DNA of 64,000 bases from NCBI RefSeq assembly GCF_001659605.2, contig NC_035170.2, forward strand, positions 13,186,502 to 13,250,501. Direction: 5' to 3'. Below are positions 45,171 to 56,838 of the stretch, piece after piece. This DNA is from Manihot esculenta (Eukaryota > Streptophyta > Magnoliopsida > Malpighiales > Euphorbiaceae). Positions within the stretch are counted from its first letter, which is position 1. Each line of letters starts with the position of its first letter. The position numbers were made by a program, and so were the translations under genes. The notes under the pieces were generated by a model that worked only from the letters and a program-made list of their open reading frames with translations, ran no database searches and was not told where the DNA came from.

Positions 45171-46447
45171 ATGATCAAGATGTATCAATTGCATTATAAG
45201 TTGAAGTTGATGTTAATAAAATCCAACTTAATGATTATCATGAAAGTAGCAGCGACAGTGGTAATATTGAGTACTCTGAAAGTGAGGAATATAATGATGA
45301 TTCTCTTGAGAATGATTCAGCTGCTAGTGATGTAAGTGAAATGTATGCAAACTTTGAGGGAAGTGATGATGATATATTTGGAGGTAATGTTGAGAAGGAA
45401 GCTGAAAATGAGAGGGATATTGATAAGGAAGTTGAAAAAGAGAGGGTTGAAGAGAATGTAGATGAAAGTGGTATGGGTGAATTTAATGAGATGCCAGTTA
45501 GGGATGATAATTTAAATAGTCTAATGGATCAGATAGTGAGAATGAGAAGATTGGACTTGACTTCAATGGAGAGGTTAGGATGAATGATCATCCTCTCTGT
45601 AAAGGGATGAAATTCTCAAATGGACATTTTTTAGGAAGGCTTTAAGGGAATAGGCTATTGGAAGAAGTTATAGTTAATTTTGACAAAGAATAATAGGTTA
45701 ATTATTCAAACAATATGCAAGAATAAATGTGATTTTAGGATACATGCTAGTAAATTAAGGAATTGTGATACATTCTAAATTCAAAACTTTAAGACAGAAC
45801 ATCAATTTCCTATGGTGTTTCACAATCATATTATAAATTCTAAATACTTGAAATTCAAATATCTTAAAGAGTTTAGGGGAAACCTTAATTGGGATATGAG
45901 AGCTATGCAAAAAATATTACAAAGGAAATTAAATATTGAGATTTTATTGGTAAAGTGCTATAGACCAAAGTGGAGAGCTAAATTTATAATTGATGGTGAC
46001 ATAAAAGAACAATATAGAAGAATAAGAGATTATTGCTCTAATCATAATGAAGATAAATTTTGGAAGTTTGATGAAGGTTTCAACATATCTACACACCCCT
46101 TATTCACAGCCTGATATAAAGTAGTCATCTTCTATTCCTAAAGAGATAACTATCTTTCAATACATGTATGTGAGATTTGGAGAACAAAAACAAGATTATT
46201 TCAGTGGAATTAGGCTTATAATTGTCATTGATGGATACTATTTAAAGACATTATTAGGAGGGCATTATTAGGAGGGCAATTGTTATGTGCAATTAGTAGA
46301 GATGGAAATGATAATATGTTTCAAATTCCTACGGCAATTGTTGATATTGAGAACAAGAAATCATGGGTTTGATTTTTACAGTTAATCATTGATGATTTCA
46401 GACATCTAGAGGAAACATATTGGGTGTTTATGTCTGATCAACAAAAG

Positions 46448-46532
46448 GTTTGTCTTGCCTTGCTTTTAACTTTTATCTTTCCTAAGTTGATTTATATGCT
46501 TAACATATAAATACTTTATTTTATATTTACAG
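46448..46532 (+). other. Predicted intron in MULE transposase
   Basis: It begins GTTTGTC after AAAAG and ends ATATTTACAG before AGG. Joining restores the family motif order across SDQQK|RLIEAF. Length 85 bases, AT-rich, typical of plant introns. Confidence 0.75.
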
Positions 46533-48120
46533 AGGTTGATTGAGGCTTTTAAACTTTTAATACTAAGGAGTGAACATGGATTTTGTGTGAAACATATGTA
46601 TGAAAACTGCAAATTAGTCTTTAGAGAACTTGATACAAGAAGAAATTATGGGCAGCAGCTAAGGCAGCAGCCAAAAGGACTTGGGAGTAGATTGGCATAT
46701 GATTGGATGATAAAACATGATCAACAAACTTAGTCTAGGTCCCACTTCTCTAATCATCCCAAGTCAGATGCTTTACAGAATAATATAAGGGAGTCATTCA
46801 ACTCATACATCAAGCAAGCAATATATCTTCCTATCCTAAGTATGGTTGAGTGGATAAGAAGGAAAATTATGAGGAGATTTCATGTGAAATATAATGCTAT
46901 AAAGAATAGGTAATATCACTCCAAATGCACAAGAGGAACTTGAAGTGAGAAAAATTGAAAGTAGAAATTATTTTTCTACACCAGATGGGCATAATAGGTA
47001 TGAGGTTGATTTTTATGGCACACATAATGTAGTTAATTTGAATGATTAAAATTATAGTTGTAGAGTTTGGGATTTGATAGGGTTACCTTGTAAACATACA
47101 ATATCTTGTATATTCAAAAATAGATAAATGCTACAGAAATATGCGTATAAATAATTCTTTAAGGACACCTACTTAGCTGTTTATAACCACATTATTAACC
47201 ATGTGCCTAGATTTATTGTTGAAATAACAAAAATTAGCTGAAATAACAAATTTAAGTTTTTATTAACTATGAAAAATTAATAATATGCATATATTTTTAT
47301 ATTTTTCAAAAGAGCACATAAGGATTCAAACCACCAAGGTCATTAGATGCTAATTAGGGGTGAAGATAGATTTATTGTTGGGTTGAAGGTGTTAGTTTTT
47401 TGCTATTGGGACAATGGTTTAGTGCTATTGAAGGTATTGATTTTTTTATGTTGCTGAACTGTATCCATTTTGCCATAGATCATTTTGTTATTGAATCTAT
47501 TGAAGTTGTTGATTATTTTGGTGTTATTTTTTTTATGTTGTTGAATCTGTAACAATTTGTTCATGGGTTTATCGATGGGGTATTTTGATGTTTAAATTTT
47601 TTGATACCGCTGAGATCTTTTATAAAGCTGCAATGAAATATGTTATTTGTACTTACTTTTGTAAACAACTTTGCAGATTTATGCTATTTTGATGTTTAAG
47701 TCTACAATTTGTCCATTATCTGATAAGTTTCTCAATAATGTACAATCACCACAAATTTCAATCACTGAGTATTCAAAAAATAATATAATTTATTGATATT
47801 CAATTTCTCACAAAAACACATTTCCATAGCAAACCACTTGTGTACATTTCCACAGAATTCTTCATATCATCCTTCTATAGTAGATAAACACCTAACATAT
47901 TTTGTAAACAACACATTTTCATCAACACTAATTTTGCATTAATTAAGGCAAATACAAATTATCTTTTTTCTTATCAATTCCCGGCAAACTAAACAAAATT
48001 ATTAATATTAAACTAAATACAAGTACAAATACAACAACAAAAACAAACCATTCACAAATACATTTCATAACACCATTAGACATTTTAGTAAATGATTGCA
48101 ATTTATTCATATATGTGATT

Positions 48121-48400
48121 TTCGCTGCATAAAGTTGTAATGTACTCTTCTATTTGTTTTTCATCTCAATCATTTTCCTTAATTCACAGAAAACCTTAGC
48201 TTCCCGTACATGAGCTTCTATAACTTCATCTTCTGCTTCTTGTAATATCAACACTATTCTTGGCAGTGCAACTTGACAACTTCTACAATTTTCACCATCA
48301 ATCTATCGAAAGAAATTGCACCTTCTAGGTTGTGCAAATCAACTACACCCAAAAACCTTCTACCTTGATTTCCACTTGTCATGGTTGTCTTCACTGGCTC
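48121..48400 (-). pseudogene. GRF-type zinc-finger ORF relic inside the MULE
   Basis: The minus strand reads NQGRRFLG in one frame. After a frame change it reads CNFFR, a stop at the expected Trp, IDGENCRSCQ, then a Glu-rich helix (LQEAEDEVIEAHVREAK) ending in KNK. GRRFxxC ... CxFFxWxD is the core of the GRF-type zinc finger, here followed by the usual coiled-coil-like segment. Such ORFs are common near plant transposons. Its opposite orientation to the transposase recalls the second gene of MuDR-type elements. The function in transposition is unknown. Confidence 0.55.
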
Positions 48401-48596
48401 TGGGAGCTTACATCAATATCGAACAATATTTTCACTCCATCGCCTGCTCCATCAATTGATTTGAAGATTCAGATTGGGAGGTTATTTTGAATAAAATTTT
48501 GGAAACTAGGATTCTGTGAGGGATGTTAGGGATTTTGAGATTTAAAGCATCCAATTAGGGCTTAGTTTGATAAATCATTTTCTTATTTTTTATTTG

Positions 48597-48772
48597 CTTT
48601 CTTATTTTTATTAATTAAAAATTAAATATTCCTTGCCACGTCAGCAATTTATGACATCGTCGCCATTTGTTAATAGTGCGATACCATAAGGTACTATTTT
48701 ATCGCAAAGTGAAAAATAAACCCTAAAATAAAAATCAAGTGAAACCACAGGGTTTTTTTTTGTACTTTCCCC
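48597..48772 (-). repeat. MULE right terminal inverted repeat
   Basis: The inverse of 34021-34200; its outer end GGGGAAAGTAC is next to TATTTTTAA at 48773-48781. Confidence 0.85.
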
Positions 48773-48893
48773 TATTTTTAATATACTCTTACAATTAATA
48801 TCTCTCTTTCTTAAAAAGAAGTTTAGAAAGTTTAGTTTTTTTATATTGGTCTAACTAAATAAAAATTTAATAAGTTCAAATTTAATAAATTAG

Positions 48894-48987
48894 AATTATA
48901 TTTTTACTAAATTTAATTTTATTTAAATTACAATTATTATAATTATATTTTTACTAAATTTAATTTTATTTAAATTACAATTATTTT
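48894..48987. repeat. 47-bp AT-rich tandem duplication
   Basis: Two adjacent near-identical units (48894-48940, 48941-48987) beginning AATTATATTTTTACTAAATT. Confidence 0.9.
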
Positions 48988-49255
48988 AACGAAATTATAT
49001 TAAATTTAAACTTATTAAATATATATATGTTGATTTTATTAAGTGTAAATATTGCATTCATTAGTGAATATTTTGATCTAAATGTAGATAATGTGTTTGT
49101 CTTCCATTAACATTATGTTTGGATGAGGTAAGGGGAGGGAAATTTTTTTTTAAAAAAAAGGTAAAGAAAGATAAAGAGGAGAAAATAGTGAGAATTACAA
49201 TAAAAAGAAAATTCTATATTTTAATAGAGATAAACTAATGAGAGTAAAAAAGATA

Positions 49256-49545
49256 CTCCCTCCGTCCCATTATTTTTATCCATTGATTTTTTCACACATA
49301 TAAAGAATGATAACCTTTTTTTATTAATTTTTCAATTATACATATTAGGAACATATCAAATTTTATTAAATATTAAGAGGTGTTTTGAATAATCATTTAA
49401 AAAAATAATAATTAAGGAGGAGTTGATTTGGAAATAAAATAAAAGTAAATAGGGTTACAAACTATGTGTAAAAAAAGAAAAGTGGATAATAATTTTGAAA
49501 CTACCAAAAAATGAAATATGGACAAAAATTATGAAATAGAAAAAG
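49256..49545. mobile_element. Stowaway-type MITE
   Basis: The left end CTCCCTCCGTCCCATTATTT carries the canonical Stowaway terminal repeat. The right end (ATGGACAAAAATTATGAAAT ...) is its decayed inverse. It is flanked by TA (49254-49255 and 49546-49547), the Tc1/mariner target duplication. 290 bp, AT-rich, non-coding. Confidence 0.85.
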
Positions 49546-49547
49546 TA

Positions 49548-51044
49548 ATTAAAAATTATCTCACTTTCCCTCCTTAACCCTAATTTACGAGTAAGAGGAA
49601 TTGGTATTTGAGAGGAAGGATGGGTAAGCCCAATAAAATAGCCTCATACAAAAGAGTTCAGAACCCTTATAAGAAAAGCCCATGAAAAAAAAGGCCCAAA
49701 ACTCTTAAGAAAGAAATCCTAACACAAAGATATTGCAAAAAAGCTTAAGTACCGCCACTGATGAAAAACAAAGAGCTGTAGCATGATTGAGCAGAAAAAA
49801 GAGGCATCCACAAGAGAGCAGTTATTCCTCCATTAACACCAAACTGAAGCTCAAATAAACTCAACCAAGCTTGAATCATGCTTATAAAACTTGAAAACCA
49901 AAGATTCAGGAGAGGGGTGAGGGCATTGCTCTCAACTGCATAGATAAAGCCTTAAGGGTTATAAACTCAAACGAGTTGGCTACCAATGGGTAGCTTGTAG
50001 GGCCTAGAGTTACCCACTAAAAACACAGAGACTCTCCTAAATCAAATGTCATCCCTTAAAATTGCAAGAATAGCAAAAAAAAAACTAAGGATTTGAGACT
50101 CGTTCATAAGCACTACCCCATTTAAGCAACATGCAAGGTCTCCTCCTCTCTCTGGATTTGCAAGATTGAGAAGACAACCATTAAAGAAAAATATGCAGAG
50201 CCTCCTTCACTATAAAAAGAAACTGTCTAGCTAAGATCTTGAAACTCCTCTCCATGAAGCATAATTCAGCAAAAAACAAAAATAAAAACTTACGTCTATA
50301 GCCTCATCTGGAGGTGGGGAGGAGAGACCCACACTCCGAACCAGAAAAACGGTGGGTTTCTCTTGCCTGTATAGGACAGGGGATAATCGATCTTATGGTA
50401 AAAGGAAGAAGGAGAAACGATAAAAAATAAATATATATAATCTTCTTACTTTTTTTTTAGCTCCAACCAAACATAGTATAGATATAAATGTTGTATTCTT
50501 CACTTAATTAAATATTTAAATTATTTAAAAATATAACTAAAATTATCTTGTGATTTTAAGGCAATAAAATTTCTTAGATAAATCTAATTCATTATGAACC
50601 AAGCTAATTTAAAGGTATAAATACGTGAATCTCATTATTTTTTTCATAGAATTACTTAGATATATCTTACAATTTATTTGATTCATAATAAATGGAGTCT
50701 AGATAAATATTTCTCACACACACAATGTTAAATCGAGTTTAGACAAGTATTTCTCACACACACAATGTAGTATAAGCAGACGACGTATTCACAAGTATTA
50801 TATAATTTTATTATCATATGTAATTAAATAAATTAAAATTTATTTAAAATATATCTGCATATTGTACAAAATTTAACTTAAACGCCACTCGTTTTACGAG
50901 AAGTCAAAACAGTTGAAAGATGGAACCGCCCACCACGGGAAATTATATTTTCTTCAATCTTTTCGTTCCCAAATCCCTTTCCCTTTTCCATTTTTTTCTG
51001 CTAATGTCGTATCGGATTGTGCATTGTTGTGACCGTATTAGTGC
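49548..51044. other. Non-coding stretch upstream of the RING-H2 pseudogene
   Basis: No coding region is supported. 50700-50770 holds two copies of ATTTCTCACACACACAATGT. A loose inverted repeat pairs 50578-50610 with 50680-50712. 49620-50420 may be a decayed retroposon but I see no diagnostic domain. The last ~150 bases may be the old promoter/5' UTR of the RING-H2 gene. Confidence 0.55.
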
Positions 51045-52861
51045 ATGACGAGCGCATTGGAGCTGTTTTACCAGAGGAGGTAGCGCGTGGGCAGAGCCAC
51101 CACAGCCGATCTGGAGCTTGACCCTTCCACTTCTCACCGCAATTTTCTTCTTAATTATACTCGCCGCCACCACCAGCATCACAATCCTACCCGGCACGAT
51201 TTAGAAGGTTGTGATCCTCTCCGGAGATCTTCTCACTTGCGGCATCTGTGCCATCGGCTGTCTTCCCACTCTGTAAGGGCCTGAAATTTTTATGTTCTTT
51301 TTGTGTATATTATGTTTATTTTTCTTTCTGCATTTTTTTTTTTTTTTAAGAAATGGGGAGTTTGAATTGTGCTAATTTCTCCTCGAAAAATGACGCTAAT
51401 TGGTAATCTGAACCTGTGTAAAGCCAATTAAATTTCTTTCTCAAAGGGGACAAGCGGCAACTTTAAATTTTTTGCTGGGGATAATGAATGATATAAATTT
51501 CAAAAACAATTTAAGCTTTCAGTTTTTTTTATGCATGCCGAAATAAAAGGACATTTGAACAATGAATATTTAGTAAAATTGCCGCTGAAAGTAGAATTTT
51601 CTTCAGTGATTATATGAGGCAAATTATTCAGAAATCAATAGTGACTAGAAAACATGATTTATGAGCAGTGTAGTTGTGTAATTAGAGATATTATAATGGT
51701 CTTGGCATCAGACTTTGACAATAATGTCCGTGGTTTATTGGTTAAAGTCCTGAAACTCTGTATATGCAATTGCTCTAAATAATTGATCATGCATTTTAAA
51801 GGGTTCATTTGAAAATTGCCTCAATTGATGTGTGGGTTCCAATTCTTTCAAATGATGTGCACTTTCTACTTGGTATGCCTATAGTCATTTGACTGGTGTG
51901 TATGTCCTTATCTTCTATTTCGTTGCAACTTCATCTCTTTGTTACTCTTCACTCTTGTTTGCTATGTTTGCTTTATGATGAGCGATGACTTAAAGTAGAA
52001 TATATGTTCGCTGTTTCACCTATTTATCAATTTAGCGATGCTGGTTAATTTGCTGCTTTTCTTATACTGAATATGGCTTTCTCAGGACCATGCCTCAGGT
52101 TGGCTCGAGCAAGGCACCAGTCACTATGTTCCAAGCGACAGTATCAGCTCTGAAACTATAAGTAGCTCAAACAGGGCTAGATTGACTGGAAATGAAAGAC
52201 TTCCTGGAGCTGTGCTTCTTGCAAGGGCAAGGCTTCTTGAGAGATTGAGAGGGGTGTCATTTTCTGGAAACAGGTGGTTTAACCATCTATTGGCCTTCCA
52301 TATATAATGCTTGTGTAAAAAAAAAAAAGTTGTCTTTGTTGTACGGTATTGCTTGGTAGCCATAATTGCTAACAATGATAAAGTTTTTCATGTTCCATGC
52401 ATTGATGACTTCATATCAACTTCAGTGCTACCTTTTCGCTTTATTTGGAATGACTTGTGTTTTTTTTAACAAAGTTCTTTAAAAATTAGGTTTTTCATGG
52501 TTTTTAAAACTTCGTTACTTTTTATTGTTTGGAGCAAGGAAAAGTTTTTTTAAGGTATATGGAGGTTTCAGAAAGAAAATCTTCTAAATATGCTAATTTG
52601 GTCGCTTGGAAAATGGAGGATTTGGAGCTTTTCAAAAACCTACAAGAGACATGGATCTGGAAAACAACATGCTCTCCCAAATGCAAACTCAAGTTTTTTT
52701 AAAACCTTTAAAAGCCTCTAATTAGTTAAAAAAACCTCCTCCCAAATGAAGGGTTCGTTTCTTGTACTTGAATTTGATGGCGCTTTAATGCTATGTTGTC
52801 ATTGAATCCTTATGAATCCATTGTGCTGTACTGGTTTTACCCATTTCAAATTATCATGACT

Positions 52862-53080
52862 AAGGCCCTATTGGGTATTGCTATTAGAGTTGCTGTTGGA
52901 AAAAACACTTTCTTAAAAATAATATTTAGAAAATATTAAAAAATAATTGAAAAATATTTTGATATAAGAACATCAAAATAACAAAATAATTTTTCCTAAA
53001 CTGTTTCTTTTAACATCTAAAATGGTGCTTTTTTTAAAAAATATTTTTCTGACCTTCAAACTCAACGTCAAACAGACTTT
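52862..53080. repeat. MITE-like segment in intron 2
   Basis: AT-rich block starting AAGGCCCTATTGGG and ending GTCAAACAGACTTTA, ends that are weakly inverse to each other, as in hAT-type MITEs (AGGCCC...). No clear target duplication. Confidence 0.4.
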
Positions 53081-53165
53081 AAATCTCTGTCTAGTGAATA
53101 GGCAAAAGAAAGTAAAAAATTTAAAATCTCTGTCTAGCGAATAGGCAAAAGAAAGTAAAAAATTT
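53081..53165. repeat. 42-bp tandem duplication in intron 2
   Basis: Two adjacent copies of AAATCTCTGTCTAGYGAATA ... AAAAAATTT differing at one or two bases. Confidence 0.88.
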
Positions 53166-54747
53166 ACTAGTCTAGTTGGGATTCTGCTGCTGTTTTTTAT
53201 TTGCTTCTAAGGGTAGTAATTGCTTTTCTCCTGAAGTTGACTCCACGTACATAATTTAAATGAATTTTGGAAAAAAGAAAAAGGGATAAGATTATTGGGC
53301 TCGAGCTTTCCATTCACCGAGTACATATGGGAAAATGTTGGTGCTTATTCCACAGGCATATAATCCTGCAAATTTAATAATTTTTTAATTATTTTGAATT
53401 TTTATGATATGATTCCTTTTCTCTTAAATTGAATTTCTACAGCATGGTGTTAATAATCACTGTTACTACTGTTACTACTTTCTGCTACCATTATCACCTC
53501 GAGTACCTATTGTATTTGCACCTTTTGTTACCATTATTATTTGTTTTTTAGGTACTGGGCATGAGGAAGAAGTGATTGATCTTATGTTCATTTCTTGTTA
53601 ATACATGGTTCTAAATTAATTTCTTAATCCTCTGCTCTGAGTTGTGTACTAGTGTGCTAATGTTCTCATTTTGGCTTTTACTAGGCAAAGTGGCAGTGTG
53701 TCATTTGACATTCGCAACAGGGAGCATACATTTGTTGATGCGGGGAACTGGGGAACTGACATTCCTTCAGGGTGATCTACCAGAGGAACCTCTATAGCTG
53801 ACTCAGTGTCTCAAACAGAAAGCAATTCATGCAGGAATCATACAAGAAGAAACCACCTGGTCTAACTCCAGAGGATCTTAACAGATTATCATTGGAGGTA
53901 TTTAGCGGCTTGGAAAGGGGCGTCGAAGTGGAAATTTCCTAAGTTTCATGGGATTGTAGTATATGTCTTGAAAGTTTCAAGGAAAGAGATAAACTTATTT
54001 GCCTACCGTGTGAGCATAGGTTCCACTTTGCCTGCTTGGATCCCTGGGTTCGAACTTGTGGTGACTGTCCATATTGTCGAAGAGATATAGTTGTAAGTAG
54101 TCACAAAATGTAAATTAGTGTCCTTTCGGAAGTAGATATTCCGTCTCCTTTTATGTAGCTTATTCAGTCTGCCTGTGGTGAAAGTTTTTTATGTGTCTAA
54201 GTTTAGCACATGGTTTGTAATTTTGGTTTATATGATGTTCATTTCATCTGCTTCTGAGTTGCAAGCTACACAGGATCGCCATTGTTGCAGTGTCCATAGA
54301 ATTTTTCAGTCTAGTTGGACAAGCAGTGAAGTCATCCTCCATTACTCTTACTAATTAGTAATTTATTACTGAATTGGCAGAGGAACTTGGTTTTGGGCCA
54401 TCATGGATTATATTAGATTCTTTTCTTTAAAGCAACTTTAATATGGGTGCCCGGATTTTAACCTTTTGATCATTTTGTGATGTAAATTTTAGAGCCCATA
54501 GCTGCTCCTTTGATCAGCTCTCTCTACCTCTTTAATCATGCTTGTCCAGTTTGTTAAAATGGTGGGACTTCGCAGCCAGGGTGAAGAATCGTGAGAACAT
54601 TTGACTACGAGAATTTTTCACTAAATTTCTTTTTAATGAAATAAACAACTCTGAAGGCCTGAGATGAGTATGAAGGCCTCGTTAGACTTGGATAAAGCCA
54701 ATTCACTTCTTTGTTCGACAAAGGTCGATTTTCTTCTTCTTCTTTTT

Positions 54748-54748
<1 letters not shown>

Positions 54749-54797
<49 letters not shown>

Positions 54798-55260
54798 CTC
54801 TCAAAGATAAAGGTTTTATTAGATGGGCTTAAACCCAAAACATACAATAGAGCTTACTGAGCCTTGTGAGACTCGGTGATTGACGAGAATATCGGTAATG
54901 TCCTCAGGAGATACATGCCACAAAAGACAAGACCCATATATTCCTAGACATGAGAAAAAGTGAGCCCTAACAAAATCTTGAATTGTGACAAGGGTGACGT
55001 AATAGAAGCATAAAATGCAAATCTCCTATCACTAAAAAAATCTTGTGATCTCCTTGATTTGAGAAAAAATAATTCAAAAACTAATATCTACTCTCTAATC
55101 TGGCAATGGAGAAGGTAAGATCCCTTGTGAACTAAAAGGAGCCTCTCTCCACGAGGCAACTGCTGGATTTAGAGAAGAAAAAATGGAGAGAACAATGAGA
55201 GTCTTAAAATTAGTGAGACTTTATTATTGTTATTTTTCAAGAAAGTCTTAGCATTCACGA
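54749..55260 (-). repeat. Probable poly(A)-tailed retroposed segment
   Basis: A run of 49 T (54749-54797), i.e. poly(A) on the minus strand, is preceded on that strand by AATAAA (54815-54820) and ~450 bases without an open frame. This is the layout of a 3' end of a LINE, SINE or retrocopy. The 5' limit is uncertain and no target duplication was identified. Confidence 0.5.
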
Positions 55261-55893
55261 GACAACACAGAACTAAAATCATGCAATCTTTGATTTTAGA
55301 TTGAATTAAATCGAAAATTGAAATATAAAATATAATAAAAATTAAACTGAAATATAAAAAAATAAATTAAATCAAACAAAATAATTAATTCAGTTCGAGA
55401 TGCCAATTCTCCAAATTCTCTCTCCATATTCAAATTCAATACAGAATCGACTAAAAAACAAGAGCAACAAAATTCTAAAGAATATCTAAACAATCTTACA
55501 ATAATCTCAATATTCACCAATAATTTCATAATAGTAAAACATTAAGATAATAATTTTTAATTTAAAAAACCTTAAGAAAGATGCGGAATGTTGCAGGTTT
55601 CCAATCTCAATCTCAGTAGATTCAGTTTCTTAATGAACAGGGAAGAATAGCAAATAAAATTAAAGCAATATACAAATACATACCCAATTCCGTTTGGGCA
55701 TATACGAACAGAGAACTACGAAAAAAATATAGAAGAAGAAAAATCACATTCAGCAATAGCCATCAAGAAATTAAAAACAAAGAAATAGGAAAATAAGTAA
55801 TTCAAAACCAAAACTAAAATAAACCCTTTCCACAGCTGGATGCCCAACCAACAAACAAAAAATATTTTGAAAAAAAAAAACTTAATTTATACA
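55261..55893. other. No gene seen
   Basis: AT-rich, with AAATTGAAATATAAAATATA-like low-complexity text (55310-55380). No supported coding region. Confidence 0.55.
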
Positions 55894-56105
55894 TGTAGAT
55901 TTGTAATGGATTGTTAGTATAAATTATTGAAATTTATTAAATTTGGAGAGAGTATCCAGATATTAATTATTAATTTATTTTTTTATAAATTTATATAAGT
56001 GATTGTGTTGTTTTATATATCAAAATGACTAGTTAATTTAATATTAAAACTCAATCACTTATATTTACATTTATATTTTTATATGTTTTTATGGGATTCT
56101 TAACA
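55894..56105 (-). repeat. Candidate 3' LTR of Tat-type element G
   Basis: The minus strand starts TGTTAAGAATCCC at 56105, right after a purine tract ACTTGAGGAGAG (56106-56117), the expected PPT-LTR join. A possible end is TCTACA at 55894. 212 bp would be very short for a Tat LTR, so the far border is doubtful. An inverted repeat (TATAAGTGATTG / CAATCACTTATA) lies inside. Confidence 0.4.
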
Positions 56106-56119
56106 CTCTCCTCAAGTGT

Positions 56120-56838
56120 TACAACTGTTTTTCACAGTTTTGGAACTAAATTCGGTCATGTCCTTAGTAGTTACACACCTCATGGGGATTTTTGGCGAAA
56201 ACTCACCTCTGTCTTTTGGGACTAATACCTAAAAATTCGTCTAACGGTTGCCTGCCTTGTGGTGATTTTCGGTAGAAAACTTGCCTTTATCTTTTGTGAC
56301 TAACGCTTGAAAACTCACTTGGCGGATACTCGCCTTGTGGCACTTTTCAGCATAAACTTGCCTTTGTATTTTGGGACTAATTTCCAAAAACTCGTCTAGC
56401 AGTTACTCACCTTATTACACTTTTCAGCAGAAACTTGCTTTAATCTTTTGGACTAACACTATAAGACTCGCTTAGCGTTTACCCACCTCGTGGCGATTTT
56501 TGAAAGAAACTCGCATCTGTCTTTTGGGACTAACGTTCGAAGGCTCGCCTAGTGGTTACCTGCCTTATGGCGATTTTCAGTAGAAAACTTACCTTTATCT
56601 TTTGGGACTAACTCTCAAAGACTCACCTAGTGGATACTCGCTTTTTGGTGCTTTTCAGCAGAAATTTGCCCTTGTCTTTTGGGACTTTAACGCCCGAAGA
56701 CTCATCTAGTAGTTACTCGCCTTGTGGAACTTTTTGGTAGAAATTTACTTTTGCCTTTTGGGACTAACACCCAAAGACTCACTTATCGATTATTCATCTT
56801 GTGATGCTTTTCGATAGAAATTTATCTTAGTTAATGGG
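56120..56838 (-). repeat. Tandem array, ~77-bp unit, about nine copies
   Basis: Units are marked by GGGACTAAC at about 56219, 56297, 56374, 56450, 56527, 56605, 56682 and onward (spacing 76-78). Each contains CTCGCCTTGTGG and TTTTCAGCAGAAACTTGCC-like text. It lies between integrase and the 3' end of element G; tandem repeats at this place are known in Tat/Ogre-type elements. Confidence 0.85.

Larger units (their letters stand above)
45051..47230 (+). pseudogene. MULE transposase main part (broken)
   Basis: It begins with an acidic, low-complexity segment (45220-45590; ESEEYNDD, SDDDIF). The MuDR-type N-terminal domain follows (about 45600-46110; KFSNGHFLG, CDFRIHASK, CYRPKWRAK). The MULE catalytic region (about 46150-46730) has IDGYYLK (first catalytic Asp), DGNDNMFQIP, MSDQQK and EHGFCVKHM. 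A short GT-AG intron of 85 bases at 46448-46532 splits SDQQK from RLIEAF. Many stops (for example TGG-to-TGA near 46370) and a decayed C-terminal zinc region (~47050-47120; CRVWDLIGLPCKH) make it inactive. Confidence 0.88.
34021..48772 (+). mobile_element. Mutator-like element (MULE) with nested chromovirus
   Basis: Terminal inverted repeats of ~180 bp (34021-34200 and 48597-48772) share GGGAAA...GTA ends, CACTT, CTTTGCGA, AACAAATGGCG and ATAAATTGCTGAC blocks. It is flanked by TACTTTTAA (34012-34020) and TATTTTTAA (48773-48781), a 9-bp target duplication with one mismatch, as expected for Mutator elements. Without copy D it is ~4.9 kb. It contains a broken transposase gene on the plus strand and a GRF-type relic on the minus strand, i.e. 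convergent genes as in MuDR-type elements. Confidence 0.88.
51045..54113 (+). pseudogene. RING-H2 E3 ubiquitin ligase pseudogene, three exons with introns
   Basis: Exons are 51045-51272, 52086-52273 and 53685-54113, with GT-AG introns of 813 and 1411 bases. The phase is kept across both joins. Exon 1 starts MTSALELFYQRR and has HDLEGCDPLRR. Exon 2 has TGNERLPGAVLLARARLLER. Exon 3 ends in a perfect RING-H2 finger, CSIC-x14-C-x-H-x2-H-x2-C-x10-CPYC (EHRFHFACLDPWVRTCGDC), then RRDIVV and a stop. It resembles a conserved plant RING-H2 family (RHY1A-like, from memory). Such proteins recruit E2 enzymes to ubiquitinate targets. Damage: TAG at codon 13 (51081-51083), TGA in exon 3 (~53774), a 1-base frameshift (~53830) and TAA (~53940) just before the finger. 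Because introns are present it is a decayed gene or duplicate, not a processed copy. Confidence 0.88.

Noticed and set aside
54605..54847. 80-codon minus-strand frame with a poly-lysine run
   Set aside because: It is the translation of the 49-base T run, i.e. a poly(A) tail.
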